Assembly (NCBI GenBank): GCA_000733355.1
Contig: JNVV01000020.1
Coordinates: 225,743 to 289,742 of the forward strand
Source: Falciphora oryzae
Taxonomy: Eukaryota > Ascomycota > Sordariomycetes > Magnaporthales > Magnaporthaceae
DNA: 64,000 bases
Reading direction: 5' to 3'
A program made the position numbers and the translations under genes. Under the pieces are notes generated by a model. That model made no database searches. It was not told the origin of the DNA and worked only from the letters and a program-made list of their open reading frames with translations. Below are positions 33,641-44,732 of this stretch, in pieces. Position 1 is the first letter of the stretch; every line of letters begins with the position of its first letter.

Positions 33641-36600
33641 CTAGTCGATGGCCCTGTGTTCCTCCACAAGCTTCCAGATCGCGGGCCGACACAGGGTCTC
33701 GCCGACGTTGCGCACGATGCACCGGTGCCAGCTCCCCTCCTCCTTGCTTCCGACGGCAGCTGCCGCTCCCAGCGCGACCACCCTGGCGGCGCTCAGGTGC
33801 GCGACGGCCTGCCCCTTGCCCGTGGCCAGGTTGTAGCCGCCACTCGTCACGAAACCGACTAGGTCGGCTTCGAGCGTGGCGAGAGGACTAGCCGCCCCTG
33901 GCTTCCGCTCCGGCTCCCCGCCGGCCGCCTCTATCGCGTCCGTGCCGCCGAACAGGCTGGTTGCCAGGATCTGCTTGCGATCCTTGAGGCTAAGAAGCTG
34001 GGGGAATCTCCTGTTGTTACTGTTCAGGCTCTTTTGCTTCCTAGCCGACTCGAACTCGCTGAGCCACGCCTCCCGGAGTGCCCGGTTCTGCGGATGTTTG
34101 TTGTCCGGCAGCGTGTACACGCGGGCGCGTGGATTCGGCACCCCGCCTCCGAACATAGTGATCTGGACGGTTACCAGACCAAACTCGGGCACAGCCGTTG
34201 GCTGCGGTTCATTCTGCTCAAGGCGGCGGGCCGCCGCTAGAATGCAGTCTCGGATGCTAGAGGGCCTCACGTTGACGATGGAGCCCATCAGAGGATGGCT
34301 TTCCACATCTGCTGCCAGCGGGTCCGTATGCAGCTGTTCGTCTTGCTGTTTCTCCTTTTTTATCTTCGTCTCTTTCCCTTTTTCGTGATGCACGTCCTTC
34401 ATCGTTTTGGACCGCAGTGCAAACATATGCTCCCAGTCACACGCGAACGGATTCCCATGTTCGCCCTTGTGTCCGGAACTATCCCCACAGCCTTGTGGCC
34501 GCAGGTCGAGTGATTTCCAGCTGGTCCGTTTTCCCTTTGGGCGGCGCTCCCACTCGTTGCGCAGGCGCTCGCGCTCCCTCAGCTCCCAGGTCAGCCCTGC
34601 CCGCGTGGCCGGGAAGTCCACTGGGAAGAAGGGGACGCCACGCTCTGTGTGGATTCGATGCGTCTCCTCGAAGCAGGCTACCTCTATCGGTCTCGCAGCG
34701 CCAGGTCCCGTCTTCTGACCCGCCAACCGTAGCCAGAGGGGCTTTACGGCCTCTCGCTGACAGATCAGGGTCCACCCCGGCCCCAGTCCGTGGGCCTGTG
34801 GATGCGAGCAGATAAGTAGGATGGGTATTGGGTCGGCGTCATCCTTACCAACTCTGTCGGCATCCTGGCTCTGCTTCCGGCGTATGGCATACAAAGCCTT
34901 GGCTCGCCTGGCGGGGTCGAATAGAGCGAATGGCCACGGATTTGCCTCGGTCGCCCAGGCCTCCTGGGCAGCCAAAAGCTCTTCGACCTCGTCATCTGCA
35001 CCTTCATGCCGCGCAGCTGTCCTATCGGGTGGTGGCCTGTCTGGTGGCGCGATAGACAGCCCGAGGCAAATGTTGTAGCCCAGCATGTCCATCTGTGTCC
35101 GTTTCAAGGCCCCGAGGAGGCGCCAATGTGTCGACTCGTAACCCTCGGCATCAGGCAGATGATGCGGCCGCACGACACCAAGCAGCTTCCCCGTCGCCCC
35201 CGGACCGTGTAGGTCTATGCAACCAAGCTCAGTAGAGAGATTCCCTACAGTCACGGAGCTTGACTTTTCGTTGAGGGGCTTTGCCGTGGATTGGAGGAGC
35301 TCCAACACCCGCTCCTCAGTTTCGGGCTCAACCTCAACAAGAACCTGGCGCTGCTGTGGTGGCGCCTCAGGAGAAGCTGCGTGGGTCGACGGTGGATTCC
35401 ATATGGCACGCGCCGGTGTGACGTCTTCCAGATGGCCCGAAGGGCCCACACCGCTGATAACGCCGACCCAGACACGGCAGCCGCGGACCCAATCGGCCGT
35501 GATGCCTTTGGGGCGGACTCCTACGGACTTGAGCACCGCCTTCAAGTCATCGGCGGAGCCGGACAGCTGGATAAAACCACGGTGGCTTTCATCGCGCATA
35601 AAGGCGGACGTATTGTAGGCCCGGTGCATCTTGCGCACAGTCTTTGTGTTCATGTTCAATGGGGTTGGCTTGCTGAAGAAGGGGTTGTCCCGAGTCGACA
35701 TCTTGGCTCGTTTTGCATGCCAGAGGTGTGTGGGCAGCTGCCCCTTCTTCTCTCGTTTACCCCCGTCACGGGGCGGAGGGGATTCTGGCGGATCAAGATC
35801 CGTGTCGCCCATGACGACATCCTCGTCGTCTGTTTGCATGGGATCCGCAAGAGCCTCGTCCGCTTCGTCCCCGTCTCCGTCCTGCGGTTCGATATGCTCT
35901 TCCAGCTTGCTTGCCTCCTTGAGTACCTTGTTCAGCTTTTTCGTCTTGGCTAGGGCCTGGCTGAGCTTTTCTGATGGTAGCGCCTCTCCATGTTTGGATA
36001 TTTCGCCCAGGAGTTCATTGAGCCGTTTTGATTTTGCAGAAACCTGGGCGAATTTCTTAGCCTTGGTGACGATAAAGTTGATTTGCTCAGTCTTGCTTGA
36101 GGTTTCGTCGCCAAGATGCGGCTCTTCGCGATCCAACGACTTGGCGAGCTCCCGCGTCTTGGCCAGGGCACTGCCTAAGTTCTCGACTTGGGCCTTTAGG
36201 GCCCTGACCTCGCCGGCTTTGCCAGAGGAAGCATCCGCGGCAGCTGTGCTGCCATCACCAGCAGCCTTGGCCTCGACTACATTCAGGAGCGACGACCGCA
36301 AACGAGCCGTCCCAGCCAGGACGGCGAGGGCATCCCGCCTGGCCTTCCTGGACTTGTCGAGAGCCCTCGCGACGCCCTGGTGCTTCTTCCTGGGCTTGAG
36401 CGGGGTGTTGTCGGCGGCCATCTCGGCCTTGGCGCGGGCGCGCAGGCGGGCGGGCACGCGCTTGGGGTTGTGGCTCGCGGTGCGGCGGCGCAGGTCGCGG
36501 GGCACCTGCTGGAAGGCGCGGCTGGCGCCCGAGGCCCTGCTGCGGCGCATGGCGGCCTCGAGCCCGCCGATGCTGTCGTGCAGGGCCTCGAGGAACTGTG

Positions 36601-36880
36601 GCAGGTTCACCTCGCCGTCGGCCGTCAGGGCGTCGGCGGCCGAGGCCTGGACGGGGATGCTGCGGTCGGCCCGGGCCTTGGCCTTCTTGTTGGGCCGGCC
36701 GGCGCCGCCGTTGCTGCTGCTGCCCGCCTGGTCATGGTGGTCAGCAGCGCCGGCCTGGCGCTTCTTGCCTGCGGCTTGGGAAGCGCCGTCTGGCCGGGTC
36801 ACCTGTTTGGGCCCCATGAACGTGGATGAGAACGCAGACGTGGTTGCATGTGCTTTGCTTTCAGGGTCCAACACGTGCAA
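33641..36880 (-). CDS. POP1: POP1, largest protein subunit of RNase P and RNase MRP
   Basis: One exon of 1,079 codons. A start at the second Met (36817, MGPKQVTRPDG) is equally possible. The family hallmarks are present: RRTASHNPKRVPARLRARAK (132-151), the block LPTHLWHAKRAKM (382-394), GFIQLSGSADDLKAVL, and the C-terminal POPLD region with VNVRPSSIRDCILAAARR. The C-terminus has GFVTSGGYNLATGKG. POP1 holds together the RNA-protein core of RNase P, which trims tRNA 5' leaders, and of RNase MRP, which processes rRNA. Both are nuclear and nucleolar. Between residues 165 and 380 there is an unusually long charged insertion with three similar heptad-like units (ALAKTRELAKSL, VSAKSKRLNELL, ALAKTKKLNKVL). 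It ends in an acidic stretch and probably forms a coiled coil. The frame is intact. Confidence 0.93.
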   Translation of the reverse strand: MHVLDPESKAHATTSAFSSTFMGPKQVTRPDGASQAAGKKRQAGAADHHDQAGSSSNGGAGRPNKKAKARADRSIPVQASAADALTADGEVNLPQFLEALHDSIGGLEAAMRRSRASGASRAFQQVPRDLRRRTASHNPKRVPARLRARAKAEMAADNTPLKPRKKHQGVARALDKSRKARRDALAVLAGTARLRSSLLNVVEAKAAGDGSTAAADASSGKAGEVRALKAQVENLGSALAKTRELAKSLDREEPHLGDETSSKTEQINFIVTKAKKFAQVSAKSKRLNELLGEISKHGEALPSEKLSQALAKTKKLNKVLKEASKLEEHIEPQDGDGDEADEALADPMQTDDEDVVMGDTDLDPPESPPPRDGGKREKKGQLPTHLWHAKRAKMSTRDNPFFSKPTPLNMNTKTVRKMHRAYNTSAFMRDESHRGFIQLSGSADDLKAVLKSVGVRPKGITADWVRGCRVWVGVISGVGPSGHLEDVTPARAIWNPPSTHAASPEAPPQQRQVLVEVEPETEERVLELLQSTAKPLNEKSSSVTVGNLSTELGCIDLHGPGATGKLLGVVRPHHLPDAEGYESTHWRLLGALKRTQMDMLGYNICLGLSIAPPDRPPPDRTAARHEGADDEVEELLAAQEAWATEANPWPFALFDPARRAKALYAIRRKQSQDADRVGKDDADPIPILLICSHPQAHGLGPGWTLICQREAVKPLWLRLAGQKTGPGAARPIEVACFEETHRIHTERGVPFFPVDFPATRAGLTWELRERERLRNEWERRPKGKRTSWKSLDLRPQGCGDSSGHKGEHGNPFACDWEHMFALRSKTMKDVHHEKGKETKIKKEKQQDEQLHTDPLAADVESHPLMGSIVNVRPSSIRDCILAAARRLEQNEPQPTAVPEFGLVTVQITMFGGGVPNPRARVYTLPDNKHPQNRALREAWLSEFESARKQKSLNSNNRRFPQLLSLKDRKQILATSLFGGTDAIEAAGGEPERKPGAASPLATLEADLVGFVTSGGYNLATGKGQAVAHLSAARVVALGAAAAVGSKEEGSWHRCIVRNVGETLCRPAIWKLVEEHRAID

Positions 36881-38385
36881 AATTCATTGCAGCTGATCTC
36901 GAAGAATTGATCGAAGCGCGTTGAGTCGAGGCCCACAAGCCACCTGAACGGAAGGTGGAGCTGACAAAGCGGGCCCAGCTGTCAACAAGCTCAATCTGCG
37001 CTGGCAGTGTTGGTGATGCCCTGAGTGGCCCGAATTTCCGGGATGGATTCTGACTGCGTGCAACTGGATTCGGAAGGAGCGCTGCCTTTTCGATGCATGT
37101 GATTGCCTGCCTCGTGCTGGAAGAATAGTGGACGCCCTCCATGGTTTTAGCGGCTTTCTAGCTGCTTTAGGTTATGTGATCTAGGGCCTAGAGGAGACAG
37201 ATCCAGTGGCTGAATTGGGACAAATAGCCCGGGCCGGGGAGTCGTGCGCTTGCATGGAGCAACGATGAAGGACTGGATGCACGTATCGCCTATGAGTACG
37301 AATCTGCACACCGCAGGCTGCTCTGTGCATCGGGCCAACTTGTGCGACCCGATGCCCGGTTTGCATCCAAGCTCGATCGAATCAATACCGGTCCTTATCT
37401 CAGATTGCGCGATACGATTTTTTTTCCGAGTGCCGGCCCATGCTCGTGATGTTGTCGTCGCCCCTTTTCTTTCCACTGTAGCCTCGACTGACGCCAACAC
37501 ACACTTGCTTGCGCTTATTTGTGTGTGGGAACCCGCCCCTCCATCAGCAGGCAGAGCGCGACACAGCCAGCACGCTTCCCGCATTGAGCCAAAAAGCCCT
37601 GCGCCCACCGGTGTGGGTGACGGTCATGGTGCTGAGCCTGCATTGAGTTCGGTCTGATCTCGTCTGCCGCACCGCAGGCGCACCCACCGGGCCGGACACG
37701 CCCACCGGCTCGAGGTCCCGAGTCGTGGGAGTTCCAAGGAAGCCCCTGCCTCTCGAAACAAGCATCCGTTTTCAACTGGGCTGCCAGCCATGACATCTCT
37801 CAGTAAGCGCGCTCACCCTCGTGGACCTGGTTTCCATTTTCGTTTCCATTATCCCTTCTTGATTTTCATTGTCGTGTCTGGTTGGCTGCTTTCTGCTCTC
37901 CCCGGATTGGATTGAGGAAAAGGTGCTGGATTGAGCAGGATCGAGGCTGGATCGGATTCGACGTTGCACGTCACAAGCCTTTTGCGTCACTGGGTTGCGC
38001 TGTTTCAGGCCCGAGGGAGCCATCGAGTTCCTTGGACAAAGCCACTTTTCACACATGGGCTTTTGCGCCGGATACGGTCCTCCCGCCCTCCATCCTCGCC
38101 AACGCCTCAATCTGCCCGGGAAATCCTGAGAGAGCAAGAAAGAGAAGGACCAACGTCTGGGTGCTCGGCTGCACAAAGCGGAATTTTCGTTGTTTGCCGC
38201 CGAGGAAGGAGAGCCCGGGGGGAGGGGTGATGCGCAAAGACGCCGCTGCATGACTCTGGGCCAACAGCAGCTCGCGATTTGTCGCATTCGCTCCATCGCC
38301 AGATAAGGCCACCTCCCTGGATGGAGCCCTGTCTTGCGCGCCAACGCTCGAGTTCAGCAAGAATCCGTCTATTCCCTTGACTAAC
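36881..38385. other. Divergent promoter region between POP1 and the NT-C2 gene
   Basis: 1.5 kb between two diverging genes. Open frames here lack protein character. No RNA gene or repeat was recognised. Confidence 0.6.
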
Positions 38386-40508
38386 ATGAAGCATTTTCTG
38401 CCGACAGTCAACAAGGCTAAAAAGGTGTGTATCGCATGTGTTCCTCGGACTAGTTTCAGCTGCTAACCATTCTCTTCATCGCAGCCCAAGTTTGACCTTC
38501 ATCTGAGGGTATGTCACATCAAGCAATGCGCCAGTGCTGTCATGATCGCGACGTCATACACACAGCCTTGTCTGCAGAGATGGCCTTCCTGTCGTGCCAC
38601 ACTCCCACACCTCTTCCGGTTTCGCCGCCTGTGCCGTCGGGACAAGGCTCGTTGCGAGGCGGCGACAATAGAGATGGACACCCTCGTGTACTAACCAGAG
38701 CCCCTGAGTGCCTGCCCCCGCACAGATCTATGACCTCAACAACGTTCCCCTAGTGAGCGGCGTCTCCCAGGTAAAATGGCACCTCCCGCACTCGATCCAC
38801 GGCGAGCACCGCGGCCGCACCGATAAGCGCCCCATTGCCAACCACAAGGTCGAGTACGACTTTGGCCGCGTCGTCCCCCTGCGCATCCACATCGACCGCA
38901 ACAACAACCTCGAGGAGTGCCCCATCGAGTTCGAGGTCGCGCAGGAGTTCGGCCCCGGCGAGGACAGGGTCATCTTGGGCAAGGTCGCCCTCAACCTGAG
39001 CGAGTACGTCGTCGAGAGCGAGGAGATCCTGCGGCAGCGCCCTCACACCGCGACCGGCGGCGGCAGTGCTAGCTCCGCCGCCGCCGCCATCGCCGGGGCC
39101 GCCTCTGCCGCCTCGGCCGCCGTCGGCGACCAGCTCCACCACCAGGTCGGCAAGCTGAACCTGGGCCACTCGCGCAGCCGGAGCTCGACGGGTGGCGCCA
39201 ACGCCGCCCCCTTCGCCTCCTCCTTGTCCTCCCAGGCCGTCAGCTCCAGCCCGTCGAGCAAGAAGGACAGCAGCAGCGGCGGCGACAGCGGCAGCGGCAG
39301 CGGCGGGAGTACCCACCAGAACGACAGCGGGACGATCCTGCATCCTGATGTGCAGGAGGGCGTCATCCGCCGCCATCTTATGCAGGAGAGCAAGATCAAC
39401 AGCACCCTCAAGATCGGAATCCTAATGATCCAGATCGACGGCGACCGCAACTTTGTAGCTCCATCCCTCCGGACTGCCCCTGCTTTCGGCGGCATCGCGG
39501 GCCTGGGCGTCACTGGCGAGCAGCTCGACCAGGACGACACCAAGCGCCGTAGGTTTCTAGCTCTGAACACATCCACAAAATGCGGGTATTGCTAACGTGC
39601 ACAAATCGTGATCGCCCAAAGACGTCCCGACCGTCTCAAAACACCGAGACCCGGCCGATCTGGACATGTACCGGACGACGCTCACGGCGTCCATCGCCTC
39701 CCCGCCGTCCCAGGGCGAGCTCGCCGCCGACGCCTGCATCGAGGACATATTCAGCGGCGGCACCGGCTTCACGGACTCGGACGCCGGCCCACTCTTCTTC
39801 TCGGACGGCAGCGGCCGCAACTCGGCCACGAGCCACCGCGGCGTGGGTTTTGCGGATGACAGCAACGACGTCGCCGCCCGCAGCGGCGGCTCTAATCACA
39901 AACGCCAGCGCTCCGCCCGTTCCGCCCGCTTCTCGGCCACCAGCACCCTCGCGCCCCCGTCGCCGTGGGGCAACGGTAACGGCAGCCCCTCGTCGGCCGA
40001 CGATGATAATAACAACAACAGCGCCACGCTGCGGCCGCGCGACGTGAGGAGCTTCTTCAGCACCAAAGCTGGGACTAGCAGCGGTGATGGCTACAGCGCC
40101 GGCGGCAGTGGTGGGCGGCCGTCGAACCACCGGCGGCAGCGCAGCAACGCCAGCGATAAGAGCGCGCGGACCCTGACCGTCAGCGCGGGTGGTGGCAACG
40201 GCGGCGGCATCTCGCGCAGTAGGTCCCGCGGCGAGCAGGACGGCGGCGGCTACCACGACGACGGCAACGGGGCCGGGAGGAACGGCAACGGCGTCAGCAG
40301 GGAGACGTCGCGCGCCCGCTCGGGCAGCCTGGCCAGCCTCGCGACCACCAACGGCGGCGACAGTAGTGATCGCGGCGACCGCAGCGACCGGGACGGCGGC
40401 GGAGGCCACCACCGCGGCCGGGACGGCTTCAGGCGCGCACGCGAGGTGGACGAGTTCGAGGTTCGGGATGACCTGGTCGCGTGGCGGCTTCCGGGGAAGG
40501 TGTCGTAG
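38386..40508 (+). CDS. NT-C2 (EEIG1/EHBP1 N-terminal) domain protein
   Basis: Four exons, 38386-38424, 38485-38508, 38726-39548 and 39622-40508, join to 590 aa. The start is fixed by MKHFLPTVNKAKKPKFDLHLRI, which only appears once the 24-nt second exon is spliced in. Residues 1 to about 110 and 200-260 form an NT-C2 domain: IYDLNNVPLVSGVSQVKWHL, GRVVPLRIHIDRNNNL, VILGKVALNLSEYV, and after a low-complexity insert, SKINSTLKIGILMIQIDG. A conserved SKHRDPADLDMYRTTL segment follows, then a long Ser/Gly/Arg-rich disordered tail to the C-terminus. Animal relatives (EHBP1, EEIG1) link membranes, Rab or EHD proteins and the cytoskeleton. Fungal members are little studied, so the role here is only suggested. 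The NT-C2 domain is interrupted by about 90 residues of Ala/Ser/Gly repeats. Confidence 0.85.
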
Positions 40509-41305
40509 GAGCAGGAGGGGGAGCAGTAATGGAGTAGGAGGTGGAGGGGAGGAACTGGGCTTTGCTTGTCTGCGTGGCGTTCCCTGTTTGCTTTTCTTGG
40601 TTAGACCTGGCCGTCTGCTTTTCTTGCTCAATTTTTATTGAGAAAGCCTCCTAGATGGTGGGAGACGCGTTGTACCTTCATTACACTTGCTTAGATCGTT
40701 TTTTTTTTTTTTTTTCCTTCGTACCTTCCGTCCGACACACTCACTGAAGAGTTTATTCAGGAGATCAGAGCGGTCTTGAGGAACAAGCAACTTTCGCCTG
40801 TGTTCGTCTTGAGCCCACTCCATGTACCGAGATAGACATAGACTTATCCGAGACATCGCGCCGGCCTGCTGTCATAATCTCCCGAATATCACCGCTGGCT
40901 CCGGCACACATATATCCACCCCTGCGCGTTCGCAAAAGAGTCTCGATAGCAAAGCGTCGAGCACCTGGAATATCCGTTTATAGCTCTTGTGCCCATTCTT
41001 CGTTTTGTCTAGAACTGGCCTCTTCCCCTCGCTTTCAGAAAGTGACTGACAAAAGAGTCTATAAACCACACCCATGGAGGGCGCGAGAACAACAGAACAG
41101 ACGGCAATGGCTTTTTGCGAGATCCCCCACCCCTCCCACAGGCTCCTCCCAACCCAAGCACCAAGAAAATCCCACCCACAAGTCCAATTGAAAGCAACGA
41201 CGGCGCAAGACGAGAGCCCCCGTTTAAATCATGAGAAAAATGCCATTTTCGTCATCATCCATCCCGAATCTACTTTCCCCTTCGTTCACACACACATCCC
41301 TTCCT
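40509..41305. other. Convergent intergenic region
   Basis: 3' flanks of the NT-C2 and SSZ1 genes, with a T run near 40700. No gene seen. Confidence 0.6.
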
Positions 41306-43458
41306 TTACAACGTCCCCCTGACGCCGCCCTTGGCGCCGACTTCCCTTGCGGTGACGGTGACGCCGAGGTCGGCCATGACGTTTATCGTCACCTCGATCT
41401 GGCCTCCCTTCTTGACCCCCCGGATGGCGGCCTCGGCCAGGGCGTCGCCCGTCTTCCAGACCTTCTCGCGCTTCTCCTCTTCCTCGTCCTCTTCCTCGTC
41501 CGAGTCGTCGTCCGAATCCTCATCCCCGCTCTCCTTCGCATCCTCGACCTGGACGCCGTTGGGCTTCTTCTCGGCCTGGGGCTTAGGCTCGGGCTTGGTG
41601 ACCTTGATGTGGGTGTTGCCCTCGACAACGCGCACCATGACGTCGCCGCCGTCCTTGGGCGCGGCGATGCGGACGGTCCGGCGGGCGGGCACGGCCGTCT
41701 CGGGGTTGACGACGGGCGTGAAGCCCTCCTCCTCTCCCGACTCGCCCAGCGTCACGACGCCGATAGCGTTGGTGATGTGCTTGACTGTGGTCACGGCCGG
41801 GTGGGTGCTCTGGTCAATGTCCTCGGCGTCGTACTCCTGGATCAGGCTGGCCTGCAGGGCGGCGCCGCGCGCCTGCAGCTCGCTCGGGTTGATGGCGCTG
41901 GGCGTCGTGCTCGGGGCCAGGATGGTGGTGCTCTCGGGGAAGACGCCCGCCAGGTTGGCGGCGATGCGGGGAGTGTGGGCGGTGCCGCCCGACAGGATGA
42001 CCTCGTCGACGTCGAGCACGTCGAGCCCGGCCTTGCGCACGGCGCTCTCGATTAGCCTGGTGATGCCCTCGAACACGGGCCTGCCGATCATCTCGTAGCG
42101 CAGGCGGTTGATGGTGGAGGCAAAGTCGAAGCCCTCGGCCAGCGACTCGACGCTGAAGGAGGCGTTGGTGCCCAGGCTTAGGGCCTTCTTGGTGCTCTCA
42201 GACTCGAGACGCAGCTTGGCAAGCGACCTGGCGTTGGAGCGGGGGTCGACGCCGGCGTGGCGCTTCATGAACTCCTTGGCGAAGTGGTCCATGAGGACCT
42301 TGTCGAGGGCCGCACCGGCGAACTCGTAGTCGTGGGCCGTGGCTAGGATGGTGTACATGCCGCCGCGCGANNNNNNNNNNNNNNNNNNNNNNNNNNNNNN
42401 NNNNNNNNNGTTGGAGCGGGGGTCGACGCCGGCGTGGCGCTTCATGAACTCCTTGGCGAAGTGGTCCATGAGGACCTTGTCGAGGGCCGCACCGGCGAAC
42501 TCGTAGTCGTGGGCCGTGGCTAGGATGGTGTACATGCCGCCGCGCGACGCCAGGACGGCCACGTCGGAGCGCGTGCCGCCTAGGTCCGCCACGACGACGA
42601 TCTTGTCCGACACTTGGGCCTCGGGGCGGGCATCATAGGCCAGCACGGCGGCGGTCGGCTCCGAGATGAGCTGCAGAACCTCGGTTCCGGCAGCGTTGGC
42701 GGCGGCAATCAGGGCCTCGCGCTGCTTCTCGTTAAAGTTGGTGGGGACTGTGATGACGGCCGAGGTGACCGTCTTGCCCAGGTACTCGGACGCCGAGCCC
42801 ACGAGTCGCCTGATGTAGCGGGTGGCGACCTCGGACACGGCCAGCGTCGATGGCTCCACCTCTTCGCCCTCCTCGGCCACCTTGTCCTTCACGGTGAACG
42901 AGACAGTCCCGCTCTTGTCCTCGGGGCGGGCGGCGGCATGGCAGTGAGTGGGGTCGATCGACTTGAACCTGGGGTTGTTTGCGTCAGCAAGAGTATCGGA
43001 TGTTGAATATGTACACATCTATAAGATATACAAGGCGGCATGGTGGTGGCGGGCGCGGGCATAAAACGCACTCTTGGCCGAGAAAGTCGCGGAAGTAGGC
43101 GATGGTGTTTGTGGGGTTGCGGATCAGGAAGTTCTTTGCCTGCAGGCCGTAGTACTCATCGCCGTCGACGTAGGATAGTATCGTGGGGATCTGGCGATCT
43201 GTAAAGCAGGGGGGTAGGCGAAGCAAACGGCAGGTCGGTCAGCCTCGGTCTCTCGAGACAGTCCTCCTCAGTCCGTCGGGGAAGCACCAGAGCAGGTCCT
43301 CCACGCCAGCAGTGGCACTCACCTCCGTCCTCGTTGGCAATAACCTCAGCCTTGTCGTCGACGGTGAAGGCAATGGAGCTGTTGGAATTGCCGATGGTGA
43401 TGCCAATAGCAACCCTGTCGCCAGGCGCAGTGGCCTTGGCAGCTCCGTTTTCGCTCAT
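41306..43458 (-). CDS. SSZ1: SSZ1-type Hsp70, ribosome-associated complex subunit (assembly duplication inside)
   Basis: Three exons, 43458-43323, 43198-43072 and 42968-41306. The N-terminus (MSENGAAKA, then VAIGITIGNSNSSIAF) has the altered phosphate loop of Ssz1 rather than the classical Hsp70 one. The remainder reads DRQIPTILSYVDGDEYYG, FKSIDPTHCHAAARPE, SAVITVPTNFNEKQREALI, VVADLGGTRSDVAVLASRGG and VILSGGTAHTPRIA, and ends in a short, atypical substrate domain after an acidic linker. Ssz1 pairs with the J-protein Zuo1 on ribosomes and stimulates Hsp70 Ssb to fold nascent chains. A 39-N gap at 42371-42409 separates two identical 138-bp blocks. Removing one copy plus the gap (177 nt) keeps the frame and gives 582 aa, the expected size. 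The gene shares its promoter with RRP40. Confidence 0.92.
42233..42547. other. Assembly gap flanked by identical 138-bp blocks
   Basis: Bases 42233-42370 and 42410-42547 are identical, with 39 N between them. The encoded 46-residue segment belongs once in Ssz1. This is an unmerged contig overlap, not a biological duplication. Confidence 0.9.
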
Positions 43459-43904
43459 TTCGAGGGAGGGTGTGTGTCTGGATACGGAGGAACTGCGGGT
43501 GTGCCAAGTGTGTCGTATCTTGGTCCTGAACTGCTGCCGTTTTGGTGTTTCGACCAAGAAGCTGGCTTGGGAAAAATGTCGGAGAGATGTGCCTCTCGTG
43601 GCGGGGCTTTTTTTTTTGTCGATAGTAAAACCTCCGCCGATTTCTCAAAAATTTAGATGGAGACCCCCAAATTTTTTGAGCACAAACTGCTAGCAGGCTG
43701 GACCCCTGTCGGGCGTGCCAAAAACCCCACCTTGAGCTGTAGGAGTCGACGACGGATTGATTCTTTGATCCGATTTTGTTTGGACCATCACCGACCTGCG
43801 CTTCTTTTCTTGCTCCCCGGTTTGCCAGACGAAGCTGGGCACGCAAGGCTGCAGTGGCCAAGGCAGACAACTATCAGAAGCAACAAAGAACCAAAGCAGC
43901 AGCC
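43459..43904. promoter_or_regulatory. Bidirectional promoter SSZ1/RRP40
   Basis: Only 446 bp separate the two start codons of diverging genes, both needed for protein and RNA homeostasis. The SSZ1 side has T-rich sequence. No specific factor site was recognised. Confidence 0.6.
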
Positions 43905-44732
43905 ATGGCGTCGACAGCCTCCCGCCCCTTCGTCCTCCCCGGCGAATCCCTGCCTCCCTCCCAGATCCCAACCCACCCAAAACGCGCCCTGCGCCTGGGC
44001 CCGGGGCTCCGGCACATCCCGCCATCCTCCATCCTCCCGACAGTCGCGGGCCAGGTCGTCGCCGACACCAAGAAGACGGCCGTCTGGGTCGAGTACAACG
44101 GCGGGCGCTACGTGCCGGCGGCGGGCGACCTGGTCGTGGGGCAGGTGCACCACTCGTCGGCCGACTACCACTTCGTGTCGCTGGCTCCCCACACCCCCAA
44201 CGCGCTGCTGCCGGTCCTCGCCTTCGAGGGCGCCACCCGCAAGACGCGGCCCGTCCTGGCGCCCGGCTCGCTCGTCTACGCCCGCGTCGCAATGGCGAGC
44301 AGGCACATGGACCCGGAGCTCGAGTGCGTGTCTCAGACCACAGGAAAAGCAGACGGGCTCGGCCCGCTGCCCGGCCCGTCCTCGCCCGCTGCGCCACCAC
44401 CCAGCGCCTCGGCCCCCGCACCAGCAGCAACAGCAGCAACGGGCACGACGACGACCACAGGCACCGTCTTCGGCGTGAGCCTGGGCTTCGCGCGGAGGCT
44501 GCTGATGCCGCGCGCCGAGCGCGACGCGGGGCTGGTCGTGCTGGACGCCCTGGCCGACGAGGGGCTGGCGTTCGAGACGGCCGTGGGCCGCAACGGCCGC
44601 GTCTGGGCCGCCAGCGACAGCCTGCCGACCCTGGTCCTCGTCGGCCGCGCCCTGGCCGAGGTGGACGAGAAGGGGCTCGACGTGGCCGCGCAGAGGAGGC
44701 TCGTCAAGAGGCTGATCAAGGAGATGAGCTGA
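43905..44732 (+). CDS. RRP40: RRP40/EXOSC3, RNA exosome cap subunit
   Basis: One exon of 275 aa, starting at the ATG in AGCCATGGCG, a strong context. The N-terminal domain has FVLPGESL and then LRLGPGLRH. The S1 domain (about residues 60-140) starts with NGGRYVPAAGDLVVGQV and continues with ADYHFVSLAPHTPNALLPVL. The KH-like C-terminal part holds GFARRLLMP, the sequence GRNGRVW and TLVLVGRAL. RRP40 is one of three cap proteins that feed RNA into the 3'-to-5' exosome in nucleus and cytoplasm. A 35-residue Pro/Ala/Thr-rich insert sits between the S1 and KH parts (about 150-185), a loop not essential to the fold. Head to head with SSZ1. Confidence 0.92.
   Translation: MASTASRPFVLPGESLPPSQIPTHPKRALRLGPGLRHIPPSSILPTVAGQVVADTKKTAVWVEYNGGRYVPAAGDLVVGQVHHSSADYHFVSLAPHTPNALLPVLAFEGATRKTRPVLAPGSLVYARVAMASRHMDPELECVSQTTGKADGLGPLPGPSSPAAPPPSASAPAPAATAATGTTTTTGTVFGVSLGFARRLLMPRAERDAGLVVLDALADEGLAFETAVGRNGRVWAASDSLPTLVLVGRALAEVDEKGLDVAAQRRLVKRLIKEMS

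Noticed and set aside
35631..36896. 421-codon plus-strand frame over POP1
   Set aside because: Antisense to conserved POP1 blocks, with Ser/Arg/Leu bias and no domain.
39636..40631. 331-codon minus-strand frame over the NT-C2 gene tail
   Set aside because: Ala/Val-rich reading of the complement of a Gly/Ser repeat region.
42233..42547. Tandem duplication of an Hsp70 segment
   Set aside because: Copies are identical and separated by N, so an assembly overlap explains it.
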